From: Phocoenobacter atlanticus
Lineage (GTDB): Bacteria; Pseudomonadota; Gammaproteobacteria; Enterobacterales; Pasteurellaceae
DNA: 64,000 nt
Reading direction: 5' to 3' (one strand)
Assembly: GCF_030764225.1 (NCBI RefSeq)
Contig: NZ_JASAXH010000003.1
Notes under the pieces: model-generated
Told to the model about the DNA's origin: nothing
Databases searched by the model: none
Seen by the model: the letters and a program-made list of their open reading frames with translations, nothing else
Program-made: the position numbers and the translations under genes
Shown: piece after piece, positions 26,244 through 33,970 of the stretch
Position numbering within the stretch: the stretch's first letter is position 1
Layout of the letters: each line of letters starts with the position of its first letter

Positions 26244-26299
26244 ATAGCGGTAACTTTATATCAAAAATTTGCAAATTTTTGTGTATATCATACCGCTTG
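26244..26299. repeat. inverted pair of uptake signals between tolQ and tolR
   Basis: TAGCGGTA and TACCGCTT face each other around a central AAAAATTTGCAAATTTTT palindrome. The pair sits inside a presumed operon, so as a hairpin it could lower tolR-tolA expression. It may also serve in DNA uptake. Confidence 0.8.
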
Positions 26300-26303
26300 A
26301 ATT

Positions 26304-26984
26304 CTATTTCTTAGTAAAAACTTGGCGATGTAAAATAGTAGTAAATTCATCAATAAAATTGATGTAACTTTGTTCCAATTTATTTAATTTTACATTCAAG
26401 CGGTTATAAGCCATTACTGCTGGAATAGCCGCAAACAAACCGATGGCAGTTGCAATCAATGCTTCTGCGATACCTGGTGCCACAGATTGTAATGTTGCTT
26501 GTTTAACCGCACTTAATCCCATAAAGGAGTGCATAATTCCCCAAACAGTGCCAAATAATCCAATATAAGGACTCACGGAACCTACTGTACCTAAAAAAGG
26601 GATATAGCTTTCTAATTTTTCTAATTCACGGTTAAGAGCTAAATTCATTGCTCGACTAGTACCTTGAATAATTGATTCAGGGGAATCTGCATTCGCTTGC
26701 TGTAAACGGGTAAATTCTTTAAATCCAACATAAAAAATTTGCTCAGTTCCATTGAGTGAATCTCGACGATTATCAAGTCCTTCGTGTAATCGAGTTAGAT
26801 CCTCACCTGACCAAAAGCGGTTTTCAAAAGCAATAGAATACTTTCTTGCTTTACTTAGAAGGTGACTACGACTAAAAATAACTGCCCAAGATACTACTGA
26901 GAATAGCATCAAAATCACAATGACCACTTTTACAACAATACTGGCTTCTAAAAAAAGTGAAATAAAATTAAAATCCATTGACAT
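26304..26984 (-). CDS. tolQ: Tol-Pal inner-membrane protein TolQ
   Basis: TolQ is the ExbB/MotA-family partner of TolR. The 226-residue protein has three membrane helices, at about residues 14-35, 135-157 and 170-190. FLGTVGSVSPYIGLFGTVWGIMHSF is the characteristic second helix, and APGIAEALIATAIGLFAAIPAV the third. The first ATG has GGAG 9 bp upstream; the ATG at 26978 is a possible alternative. It lies after ybgC and before tolR, the standard order. Confidence 0.95.
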   Translation of the reverse strand: MSMDFNFISLFLEASIVVKVVIVILMLFSVVSWAVIFSRSHLLSKARKYSIAFENRFWSGEDLTRLHEGLDNRRDSLNGTEQIFYVGFKEFTRLQQANADSPESIIQGTSRAMNLALNRELEKLESYIPFLGTVGSVSPYIGLFGTVWGIMHSFMGLSAVKQATLQSVAPGIAEALIATAIGLFAAIPAVMAYNRLNVKLNKLEQSYINFIDEFTTILHRQVFTKK

Positions 26985-27001
26985 TTACGACAACTCCAAG
27001 A

Positions 27002-27388
27002 TTATTTTTTTAAAATTTGGCGAATTTCTTCAGGAATCGCCACGGGTTTCATTTGGTTTAAATTAACACAAGCAATAACAACTATCGCTTTGTTTAAACA
27101 ACGATCTTCTTTCCATATACTCTGTGAAAAGACAATTTTTGCTTTACCAAGTTCAATTACTTCTGTTTCCACGTTTAACAAATCGTCTAAGCGGGCGGCA
27201 CTTTTATAATCTATATCCATTTTCTTTACAACAAAAGCAAGGGACTGTGTTAAAAGTTGCTGTTGTGAAAATCCATTTTGACGCAAAAATTCTGTTCTTG
27301 CTCGTTCAAAAAAATGGAGATAGTTAGCGTGATAAACTACTCCGCCAGCATCAGTATCTTCATAATATACTCGTATAGGAAAATTCAT
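27002..27388 (-). CDS. ybgC: acyl-CoA thioesterase YbgC
   Basis: YbgC is a hotdog-fold thioesterase of the tol cluster; the H. influenzae enzyme acts on short-chain acyl-CoA and the E. coli protein interacts with acyl carrier protein. The motif YYEDTDAGGVVYHANYL holds the catalytic aspartate (D13) and histidine (H20). It has 128 residues. It is the first gene of ybgC-tolQRAB-pal and lies after a hairpin that separates it from the cyd genes. Confidence 0.94.
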   Translation of the reverse strand: MNFPIRVYYEDTDAGGVVYHANYLHFFERARTEFLRQNGFSQQQLLTQSLAFVVKKMDIDYKSAARLDDLLNVETEVIELGKAKIVFSQSIWKEDRCLNKAIVVIACVNLNQMKPVAIPEEIRQILKK

Positions 27389-27407
27389 TATATTGTTATT
27401 TCCAAAA

Positions 27408-27436
27408 AAGAAAGAAAACGCCTAAAATTTAGGCGT
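27408..27436 (-). terminator. terminator between ybgE and ybgC
   Basis: ACGCCTAAA / TTTAGGCGT is a perfect palindrome; on the minus strand TTTTCTTTCTTTTTT follows. It divides the cyd genes from the tol genes. Confidence 0.82.
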
Positions 27437-27489
27437 GATGATAGTTGCTATTCTAGTGCTGCATCAATAATTGTGCAAGTTTTTATTTT

Positions 27490-27777
27490 TTACTTAACCA
27501 GTATTAAAACAATTGCACTGAGTACAATTACATAACCAGTTAAAGGAAGAAATACTATTTTCCAAATTTTAGATTTAATTTCAAAACCTATTCCGTGGAT
27601 CCACAATATTGTCATTCCATAAAAGACTAAAATAGCAAGATAAGGAATTTTGCCGCCAAACTGTTGAGAAAAAGTAGTTGAATTGAATAAAATTAATCCA
27701 AACAATAAAGAAGCAAAAATGAAAGAAAGGGCTTTCAAGAAGCCCTTTGATGTTAAGTTATAGAGTTTGTCTACCAT
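27490..27777 (-). CDS. ybgE: cyd operon protein YbgE
   Basis: YbgE is a small membrane protein of unknown role encoded in cytochrome bd operons. The 95-residue protein has three hydrophobic segments (about residues 14-31, 44-60 and 72-93). Its position directly after cydX is diagnostic, as the sequence itself is weakly conserved. A 9-bp hairpin (27726-27748) lies within its first codons and may reduce expression of this gene relative to cydABX. Confidence 0.85.
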   Translation of the reverse strand: MVDKLYNLTSKGFLKALSFIFASLLFGLILFNSTTFSQQFGGKIPYLAILVFYGMTILWIHGIGFEIKSKIWKIVFLPLTGYVIVLSAIVLILVK

Positions 27778-27778
27778 T

Positions 27779-27877
27779 TTAGTCGTCTAAATGACCCGCT
27801 CTTTCTGCTTTTACAGTCATAGATACTGAAAATAAAACAGCTAATGAGACACCTAATACCCAAGTGATATAAAACAT
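27779..27877 (-). CDS. cydX: cytochrome bd oxidase small subunit CydX
   Basis: CydX is a single-helix subunit that stabilises the bd oxidase haems. This 32-residue frame reads MFYITWVLGVSLAVLFSV and then a polar tail with AERAGHLDD. The N-terminal MFYITWVLG matches the CydX family. AGGAGAAA lies before the ATG. It starts 12 bp after the cydB stop and its stop nearly touches ybgE. Confidence 0.93.
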   Translation of the reverse strand: MFYITWVLGVSLAVLFSVSMTVKAERAGHLDD

Positions 27878-27889
27878 AATAATTTCTCC

Positions 27890-29023
27890 TTAGTAAGCTG
27901 CCTTGTTTTCTTCGATCTGTTTAGCATCAAGACGACCAAACATTGCGAAGTAACTCCAAACAGTATATGCAAGTACCACAGGTACAAAACCACAAGCAAC
28001 ATAGAACATTACTGTTAATGTATTTTCACTTGCCGTTGCATCCCACATTGTTAAGCTCATTTCTGGATGAGAAATTGATGGCATTACAAATGGGAACATT
28101 GATACACCTGCAGTTAAAATAACTCCAGCTTGCATAATTGATGATGATAAGAAGGCAAAGCCATTACGATCCGCTTTTGAAGCTAAAATCGTACCTAATG
28201 CACCAATTACTGCTAATGCAGGGATAATAAATAATACAGGTAGATTAAAGAAGTTACTAAACCAAGCACTTTGCTCTAAAGCAACTGTTTTGTTAGTAAA
28301 TACCGATGGTGCAAGATGATTCATTTCACTTGTTACCACAAAGCCATCTTTAAAGTATAACCATACACCTGCTAATAAGAATGCACCTAAGGTTACAGTC
28401 GCTGTAATTTGTGCAATATTTCTTGCACGAACACGTAAATCGCCTGTTGTTTTCATTTGCAACCAAGTTGCACCTTGTGTGGTTAGCATCATTAAGCTCA
28501 CTACACCACAAAGTAATGCAAATGGATTTAATAATCCAAAGAATGAACCAGTGTATTGAATTTGGTTAATGTTGTTAAATTCAAATGGTACGCCTTGTAA
28601 TAAGTTACCAAATGCAACACCGAAGATAAGAGACGGTACAAAACCACCTACGAATAATCCCCAATCCCAAGCACTTCTCCATACTGGTGAATCAATTTTA
28701 GCACGGTATTCAAAACCAACTGGACGGAAGAACAATGCCGCTAAAACAACTATCATCGCAAGATAAAATCCTGAGAATGATGTTGCATACACTGTTGGCC
28801 ACGCTGCAAAAATCGCACCGCCTCCTGTTAATAACCAGACTTGGTTACCATCCCAGTGAGGAGCCACAGTATTGATCATAATACGGCGTTCAATATTACT
28901 CTTACCCATTACTGGCAATAAGGTTAATACTCCCATATCAAAGCCATCGGTAATCGCAAAACCGATCAATAAAACACCGATTAAAATCCACCAAATAAAA
29001 CGTAGAATTTCATAATCTAACAT
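27890..29023 (-). CDS. cydB: cytochrome bd ubiquinol oxidase subunit II
   Basis: CydB is the second large subunit of the high-affinity quinol oxidase used at low oxygen. The protein has 377 residues and about nine membrane helices. The N-terminal LDYEILRFIWWILIGVLLIGF and DGFDMGVLTLLP are family signatures, as is APHWDGNQVWLL. It follows cydA after 14 bp with its own AGGAGAAAG ribosome site. Confidence 0.96.
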   Translation of the reverse strand: MLDYEILRFIWWILIGVLLIGFAITDGFDMGVLTLLPVMGKSNIERRIMINTVAPHWDGNQVWLLTGGGAIFAAWPTVYATSFSGFYLAMIVVLAALFFRPVGFEYRAKIDSPVWRSAWDWGLFVGGFVPSLIFGVAFGNLLQGVPFEFNNINQIQYTGSFFGLLNPFALLCGVVSLMMLTTQGATWLQMKTTGDLRVRARNIAQITATVTLGAFLLAGVWLYFKDGFVVTSEMNHLAPSVFTNKTVALEQSAWFSNFFNLPVLFIIPALAVIGALGTILASKADRNGFAFLSSSIMQAGVILTAGVSMFPFVMPSISHPEMSLTMWDATASENTLTVMFYVACGFVPVVLAYTVWSYFAMFGRLDAKQIEENKAAY

Positions 29024-29037
29024 ATTCTTTCTCCTAC

Positions 29038-30591
29038 TTATTTCGCAGATTGTTCAAAGTGATAACGACCTGTCTTTAATGAACTAGGACCCAAACGAGC
29101 ATATTTGAACATTAAATACATTTCTGCTACCAAGAAAATGGTGTATAAACCACATAACAATCCGATTGAAATCCAAAGATCTAAAGTGGTTAATGATGAG
29201 TTGGCAACGCCTGTTGGCAACATATTATAAATTGCCCAAGGTTGACGACCATACTCAGCTAAGAACCAGCCGCTTTCAATTGCGATCCAAGGCAATGGAA
29301 TACCAAAAAGTAATGCTTTTAAGAATAATGGATTACTACCCACTCGACCTTTTAAGTTTTGATAGAATGCAAATAAGATCAATAGAAGCATTAATCCGCC
29401 TGACGCCATCATTATGCGGAATGACCAGAATGTTGGACCTACATTAGGTACAGTTGAATCTACAGCTTTTTGAATTTGTTCTTCTGTTGCATCAACTACT
29501 TTATCTGTATAAGTTTTTAGTAATAAACCAAAACCAAGATCTTTCTGATATTTTTCTTGGAAAGCAACTTTTTCAGCTTCAACATAATTACCTGAACGTA
29601 ATCTTTCTAATAAACCATAAGCAATAATACCATTACGGACACGTTGTTCATTTTCTTTACGAATATCGTGAATTCCTTTAAATTGCTTATCCATAGAACG
29701 AGTAACAATAAGACCTGCCGCATAAGGGACTGAAATTTCAAAATCATTTTTTCCTTCTGCAGTGTTTGGAATTACAATTGCGTGCCAATCCGCTGGTGCT
29801 TTTTGAGTTTCCCATTCCCCTTCCATTGTTGCTAATTTCATCGGTTGAGCTTGACCAATTTCATAACCTGATTCATCACCCATCACAATAACCGAAAGAA
29901 TAGCAACTAAACCAAAAGTTGCACCCACTGAAAATGAACGTTTTGCAAAGCCTAGATCACGCCCTTTTAAGATATAGTAAGAACTGATACCTAATACAAA
30001 AATCGCTCCACAAGTGTAACCAGCTGTTACTGTATGTACAAATTTAGATTGAGCTACTGGGTTCAATACTAAATCTGCAAAACTTGCCATTTCCATTCGC
30101 ATTGTTTCAAAATTAAACTGCGAACCTTCAGGATTTTGCATCCAACCATTTGCAACTAAAATCCATAAAGCAGAGAAATTCGAACCAAAAGCAACACAGT
30201 ATGTTGTTAATAAGTGTTTTGCTTTTGATAAACGCTCCCAACCAAAGAAGAAAAGACCAACGAATGTAGATTCTAAGAAGAATGCCATTAAGCCTTCAAT
30301 TGCCAATGGTGCTCCAAAAATATCACCTACATAATGAGAATAATATGACCAGTTAGTACCAAATTGGAATTCCATTGTAATCCCAGTTGTTACACCTAGA
30401 GCAAAGTTAATCCCAAATAACTTACCCCAGAACTTAGTCATATCCTTATACACTTCTTTACCTGTTGAAACATAAAGGGTTTCCATTACTACAAGAATAA
30501 AAGAAAGCCCTAATGTTAATGGTACAAATAAAAAGTGGTATAATGCAGTTAATGCAAACTGCAAACGAGAAAGTTCAACAACGTCCAACAT
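29038..30591 (-). CDS. cydA: cytochrome bd ubiquinol oxidase subunit I
   Basis: CydA carries the quinol site and the haems of cytochrome bd. The haem ligand H19 lies in ALYHFLFVPLTLG. GYTCGAIFVLG follows the second histidine region (KFVHTVTAG). The 517 residues and the long segment between helices 6 and 7 indicate the long Q-loop type, as in E. coli (522). A ribosome site AGAGG precedes the ATG. The 364-bp region upstream holds candidate Fnr and Fur sites. Confidence 0.96.
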   Translation of the reverse strand: MLDVVELSRLQFALTALYHFLFVPLTLGLSFILVVMETLYVSTGKEVYKDMTKFWGKLFGINFALGVTTGITMEFQFGTNWSYYSHYVGDIFGAPLAIEGLMAFFLESTFVGLFFFGWERLSKAKHLLTTYCVAFGSNFSALWILVANGWMQNPEGSQFNFETMRMEMASFADLVLNPVAQSKFVHTVTAGYTCGAIFVLGISSYYILKGRDLGFAKRSFSVGATFGLVAILSVIVMGDESGYEIGQAQPMKLATMEGEWETQKAPADWHAIVIPNTAEGKNDFEISVPYAAGLIVTRSMDKQFKGIHDIRKENEQRVRNGIIAYGLLERLRSGNYVEAEKVAFQEKYQKDLGFGLLLKTYTDKVVDATEEQIQKAVDSTVPNVGPTFWSFRIMMASGGLMLLLILFAFYQNLKGRVGSNPLFLKALLFGIPLPWIAIESGWFLAEYGRQPWAIYNMLPTGVANSSLTTLDLWISIGLLCGLYTIFLVAEMYLMFKYARLGPSSLKTGRYHFEQSAK

Positions 30592-30821
30592 CTCAAACCT
30601 CTTTATTGTAATATAAGTATAAAAAATGAATTATCCTTAAGCTAAAAACCTAAGATAACCACCCAAATTGATTTTATTTTAGTCAATACTCAAAAAAAGT
30701 ACTTTTTAGTAAAATCTAACCTATTCTACCCATAAACTGAATAATAAAAAATAGTAAAAATGTAACATTTGCCACATTTTTTAACAAAATTATCTCTTTT
30801 TATCAAAAAAATAAAATTAAC

Positions 30822-30835
30822 TTGATATAAGTCAA
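30822..30835. promoter_or_regulatory. candidate FNR site upstream of cydA
   Basis: TTGATATAAGTCAA matches TTGAT-N4-ATCAA at nine of ten defined bases. It lies about 230 bp before the cydA start. cyd operons are known oxygen-regulated (Fnr/ArcA) targets; binding here is inferred. Confidence 0.55.
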
Positions 30836-30882
30836 CTTTATAAAGCAAAATTAGTTGTAACACATTCAAAATAAAGCATATT

Positions 30883-30897
30883 TGATAATTATTATCA
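30883..30897. promoter_or_regulatory. perfect Fur-box-like palindrome upstream of cydA
   Basis: TGATAATTATTATCA is an exact match to the 7-1-7 Fur motif TGATAAT-N-ATTATCA. It lies about 290 bp before cydA and 59 bp after the xthA stop, so cydA is the only gene it could precede. The remaining bases of 30592-30955 show no gene. Confidence 0.6.
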
Positions 30898-30955
30898 GTT
30901 GGTTCTGATTTTAGTTAAATATAGTCAAGATACAATTTTTTAACATCAATAACAT

Positions 30956-31768
30956 TTAGCTTGATAGCTTAAATGTTGCCCAAATTGGTGCGTGATCCGA
31001 GGGTTTTTCCATTGTTCGAATCTCTAAATCAATTCCCGTATCCACACAACATTTAGCTAAACTATCCGTAGCCAATATAACATCAATGCGTAAACCTCGA
31101 TTATCATTAATACCCTTTGAGCGGTAATCAAACCACGAATATTTATCATCAGCATCAGGGTTCATCATTCTAAAGGTATCGGTAAAGCCATAGCCTTGTA
31201 AGGTTGCCAACCACTCTCTTTCTTCGGGTAAAAATGAACATTTACCTGTTTGTAGCCAACGCTTACGGTTTGGTTCACCTATGCCAATATCTAAATCTGT
31301 AGGGCTGATATTGATATCTCCCATTACAATAATTGGATTTTCAGGGGAATGTGCTGTTTCCAAATAATGTTGTAAATCAGCATAAAATTTTTCTTTAGCA
31401 GGAAATTTAGTTTCGTGTTTACGGTTTTCTCCCTGTGGAAAATAGCCATTTAAAACAGTTAATGTGCCAAAAGGAGTATCCAAATCTGCCATAATCATAC
31501 GTCTTTGTGCATTCTCATCGTCTGTAGGAAAACCTTTACGTACCGCCAAAGGTTCTGCTTTAGTCAATAACGCTACACCATAATGTCCTTTTTGACCGTG
31601 ATAAAATACGTGATAACCTAAATGTTCGACTAATTGATGGGGAAAATCTTCATCAGAAACTTTGATTTCTTGTAATCCAATTACATCGGGTTGATGTTTT
31701 TCAATAATCGCCTCTAGCTGATGGGGTCTTGCTCTTAATCCATTGATATTAAAAGAGATAAATTTCAT
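30956..31768 (-). CDS. xthA: exodeoxyribonuclease III
   Basis: XthA is an AP endonuclease and 3' exonuclease of base-excision repair. The N-terminal MKFISFNINGLRAR, metal-binding glutamate in GLQEIKV (residue 34), GDINISPTDLDIG and the C-terminal SDHAPIWA catalytic histidine are all present. The 270-residue length is typical. It stands alone on the minus strand, between cydA and an inverted uptake pair. Confidence 0.96.
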   Translation of the reverse strand: MKFISFNINGLRARPHQLEAIIEKHQPDVIGLQEIKVSDEDFPHQLVEHLGYHVFYHGQKGHYGVALLTKAEPLAVRKGFPTDDENAQRRMIMADLDTPFGTLTVLNGYFPQGENRKHETKFPAKEKFYADLQHYLETAHSPENPIIVMGDINISPTDLDIGIGEPNRKRWLQTGKCSFLPEEREWLATLQGYGFTDTFRMMNPDADDKYSWFDYRSKGINDNRGLRIDVILATDSLAKCCVDTGIDLEIRTMEKPSDHAPIWATFKLSS

Positions 31769-31792
31769 TGTTGTTCCTTTTTTATTGGTATA

Positions 31793-31849
31793 ACAAGCGG
31801 TAAGATAAAGATAAAAATTTGCAAATTTTTGATCTTAACTGACCGCTTT
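31793..31849. repeat. inverted pair of uptake signals over the hslO stop
   Basis: ACAAGCGGT and GACCGCTTT enclose AAAATTTGCAAATTTTT. The second core encodes the last codons of hslO (KAVS then stop at 31835). As a hairpin it would terminate hslR-hslO before xthA. Confidence 0.85.
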
Positions 31850-32731
31850 CAATTCTTGAATGGCTTTTTCATCAAAGAAATATTGTGTACCACAGCACTC
31901 ACACTGCATATCAATAATCCCTTGTTTTGCCGCTAACATTTCAGTAATTTCTTCATCTGAAACTAATAATAATGCTCCTGCTGAACGCTCTCTTGAACAA
32001 CCACATTTAAAACTCACAGGTTGAGGTTCATAAACTTCAACAGTTTCTTCGTGATATAAACGGAACAACAATTCTTGTGCAGTTAAACCAAATATTTCTT
32101 CATTTTTGATTGTAGAAGTTAAGGCGGCTAAATGCTCAAAATCCTCTGGTTTACCTGTACCATCAGGCATAACTTGTAATAATACACCTGCACCAACGGC
32201 CTCTCCATTAAACTCACCCACACGAATAATTAACTGTGTTTTAAGCTGTTCTGAACGAGTAAAATACTCTTCTAAACATTCACTAATGGTTTCCTTATCT
32301 AGGGCAACAACACCTTGATAACGTTCACCATTTTCAGGCATCACAGAAATAATCAAGACTCCTTTCTCGCCCACCATTTGCTGTAATGTTGTATTGTCTG
32401 CAATCTCGCCATCCACACGTGCTAAGGCTCGCATTTGCTGTTTTTCATTACCATTTACTACCGCTAATTTTAATGCACCCTCACCACCTTGAATTTGTAC
32501 GGTAATCGTCCCTTCAAATTTTAATGTTGCAGTCAATAAACTGGTTGCGACTAGCATTTCACCTAATAAATCTTGTACTGGCTTTGGGTAATGGTGAGTA
32601 TTTAAAGTTTCTGTAAAGGTGTTATTTAAACGTAACCACTGTCCTCGCACTGCACGATTTTGGAATAGATAGCGGTACAATTTATCATTATCTTGGGTAT
32701 AGTCTTTGGTGTAATCTTGTGTTGAAGTCAT
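31835..32731 (-). CDS. hslO: redox-regulated chaperone Hsp33
   Basis: Hsp33 is a cytosolic holdase switched on by oxidative and heat stress. Its C-terminal redox switch has four zinc cysteines, visible as CGC in FKCGCSRERS and the CECC of MQCECCGTQYFF. The N-terminal domain (YLFQNRAVRGQWLRL, then HHYPKPVQDLLGEML) is typical. The 298-residue length is normal. It overlaps the hslR stop by one base (TAATG), a translational coupling seen also in relatives. Confidence 0.95.
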   Translation of the reverse strand: MTSTQDYTKDYTQDNDKLYRYLFQNRAVRGQWLRLNNTFTETLNTHHYPKPVQDLLGEMLVATSLLTATLKFEGTITVQIQGGEGALKLAVVNGNEKQQMRALARVDGEIADNTTLQQMVGEKGVLIISVMPENGERYQGVVALDKETISECLEEYFTRSEQLKTQLIIRVGEFNGEAVGAGVLLQVMPDGTGKPEDFEHLAALTSTIKNEEIFGLTAQELLFRLYHEETVEVYEPQPVSFKCGCSRERSAGALLLVSDEEITEMLAAKQGIIDMQCECCGTQYFFDEKAIQELKAVS

Positions 32732-33156
32732 TATTTCTCCGAATGTTTAAATTTAATTAAATCACGACGTTCTTTTTTATTTGGTCGTCTATCTGGGTGT
32801 GGCATAGAAAGATAATTCATTTTACGAGCCAACGCCATTTTTTCTCTTTTTTCAATGCTTTCTGCTGTTTCTTGATACAATTTTTGAGCTTCTGGTGCCC
32901 CTTTACGTTGATCGCTGATTTCAAGAATTTCTACTTCTTTTTCCTCATTACCTTGACGTAATATCACCTTCGCACCAATTTCTACCACTTTGCTCGATTT
33001 AATGCGTTGTCCATTATAATGTACTTTCCCCCCCTCAATCATTGCCTTGGCAATGGTACGAGTCTTATAAAAACGTGCAGCCCAAAGCCATTTATCTAAA
33101 CGAATTGCTTCAGACTCTTCTCTACCTTTCTTATTTTTTTGCTGTGCTTTTCTCAT
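32731..33156 (-). CDS. hslR: ribosome-associated heat shock protein Hsp15
   Basis: Hsp15 binds stalled 50S subunits carrying peptidyl-tRNA and helps their recycling. An S4 RNA-binding domain is visible in IRLDKWLWAARFYKTRTIAKAMIEGGKVHYNG (about residues 18-49; quoted in parts across the motif start RLDKWLW). The C-terminal tail is strongly basic (RRPNKKERRDL). The 141-residue length fits. It is the first gene of the hslR-hslO pair. Confidence 0.93.
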   Translation of the reverse strand: MRKAQQKNKKGREESEAIRLDKWLWAARFYKTRTIAKAMIEGGKVHYNGQRIKSSKVVEIGAKVILRQGNEEKEVEILEISDQRKGAPEAQKLYQETAESIEKREKMALARKMNYLSMPHPDRRPNKKERRDLIKFKHSEK

Positions 33157-33288
33157 AACTGTCCAAAATGAAATAAAGTAAAAGTTTATTCTCTAATAAA
33201 GTAACAAATTGCGGAATCTTATTAAAAATCGCATCATTTGTAAATTTTGATCCACATCTTACCGCTTAATTAACGATAAAAACAGAAA

Positions 33289-33558
33289 TTAACGTTTAGG
33301 AGAGGATTTATCTAAGATTTGTGAAAGTTTATCAATAATAATTTGAGGATCAAGCTCTAAAACTTCACAATACTGAATAAATTCAATAATATCTAAGCGA
33401 CGATCCCCCGTTTCTATTTTTCCTATCAACGAATAAACGACGCCCATTTTTTCAGCTAATGCACGTTGCGAAAGACCAAGCATTTTTCGTTGGTTAATAA
33501 ATAATTCACGTAACCACTGTTGCTCGTAAGAATGTATTGAAGATCGTAATTTTTTCAT
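33289..33558 (-). CDS. XRE-family helix-turn-helix regulator
   Basis: This 89-residue protein has one Cro/C1-type helix-turn-helix, with LSQRALAEKMGV and IGKIETGDRRLDIIEF (about residues 30-58). It has no extra ligand domain. It is transcribed away from a lipoprotein row starting at 33634. Two palindromic repeats fill the space between, the first reaching its own start codon. By architecture it is a self-repressing switch for that row. The leader is very short and only AGGTG stands before the ATG. Confidence 0.88.
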   Translation of the reverse strand: MKKLRSSIHSYEQQWLRELFINQRKMLGLSQRALAEKMGVVYSLIGKIETGDRRLDIIEFIQYCEVLELDPQIIIDKLSQILDKSSPKR

Positions 33559-33607
33559 TGCACCTATTTTAGGTTCAAGTTACAATGCACCTGTTTTAGG
33601 TGCAAAC
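33558..33607. promoter_or_regulatory. paired operators with divergent promoters
   Basis: Two near-identical palindromes, TTGCACCTATTTTAGGTTCAA (33558-33578, given as 21 bases here only by its span; core TGCACCT-N5-AGGTTCA) and TGCACCTGTTTTAGGTGCA (33586-33604), are centred 27 bp apart. On the plus strand TTGCAC, 17 bp, TACAAT reads as a promoter running between them. On the minus strand TTGCAC, 17 bp, TAACTT is a weaker promoter towards the XRE gene. Both -35 elements lie inside a palindrome. Confidence 0.75.
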
Positions 33608-33633
33608 TAATTGTTTAAATAAAAGGAGATGCT

Positions 33634-33960
33634 ATGAAAAAACTAGGTTTACTTACTGCAATGACAATACTAACGGCTTGTGGCTCTATCGGAAATGTCA
33701 TTATTTCTGATCAAACACTACAAGAAAAAGCCGCATTTGCATTAAATACAACAAGTAATAAAGTTAAAATTAGCCAGCGTAATGCAGGGCTTGATGATAT
33801 TCGCTTTGTTGCCTCTGTTGGTAGAAAATCTTATCAATGCTATATCACCACAGTTGCAGGTGTTGTTTCTTCCGATGCGATTTGCTCAGGCAGTCGTAGC
33901 GTAAAACAAAAACGTGGTTCAACCTGTAATGCATTATTAAAAGCAGCTGGGCGTTGCTAA
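33634..33960 (+). CDS. small uncharacterised lipoprotein
   Basis: I do not recognise a function. The 108-residue protein has a lipoprotein signal with the lipobox LTAC (acylated cysteine at residue 16). The mature part has four further cysteines: SYQCYITTVAGVV, DAICSGS, and STCNALLKAAGRC at the end; two disulfides are plausible. Calculated charge looks basic at the C-terminus. AAGGAGATG precedes the ATG. It is followed after 10 bp by a second lipoprotein. It is the first gene under the paired XRE operators. Confidence 0.82.
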   Translation: MKKLGLLTAMTILTACGSIGNVIISDQTLQEKAAFALNTTSNKVKISQRNAGLDDIRFVASVGRKSYQCYITTVAGVVSSDAICSGSRSVKQKRGSTCNALLKAAGRC

Positions 33961-33970
33961 GGAGAATTTA

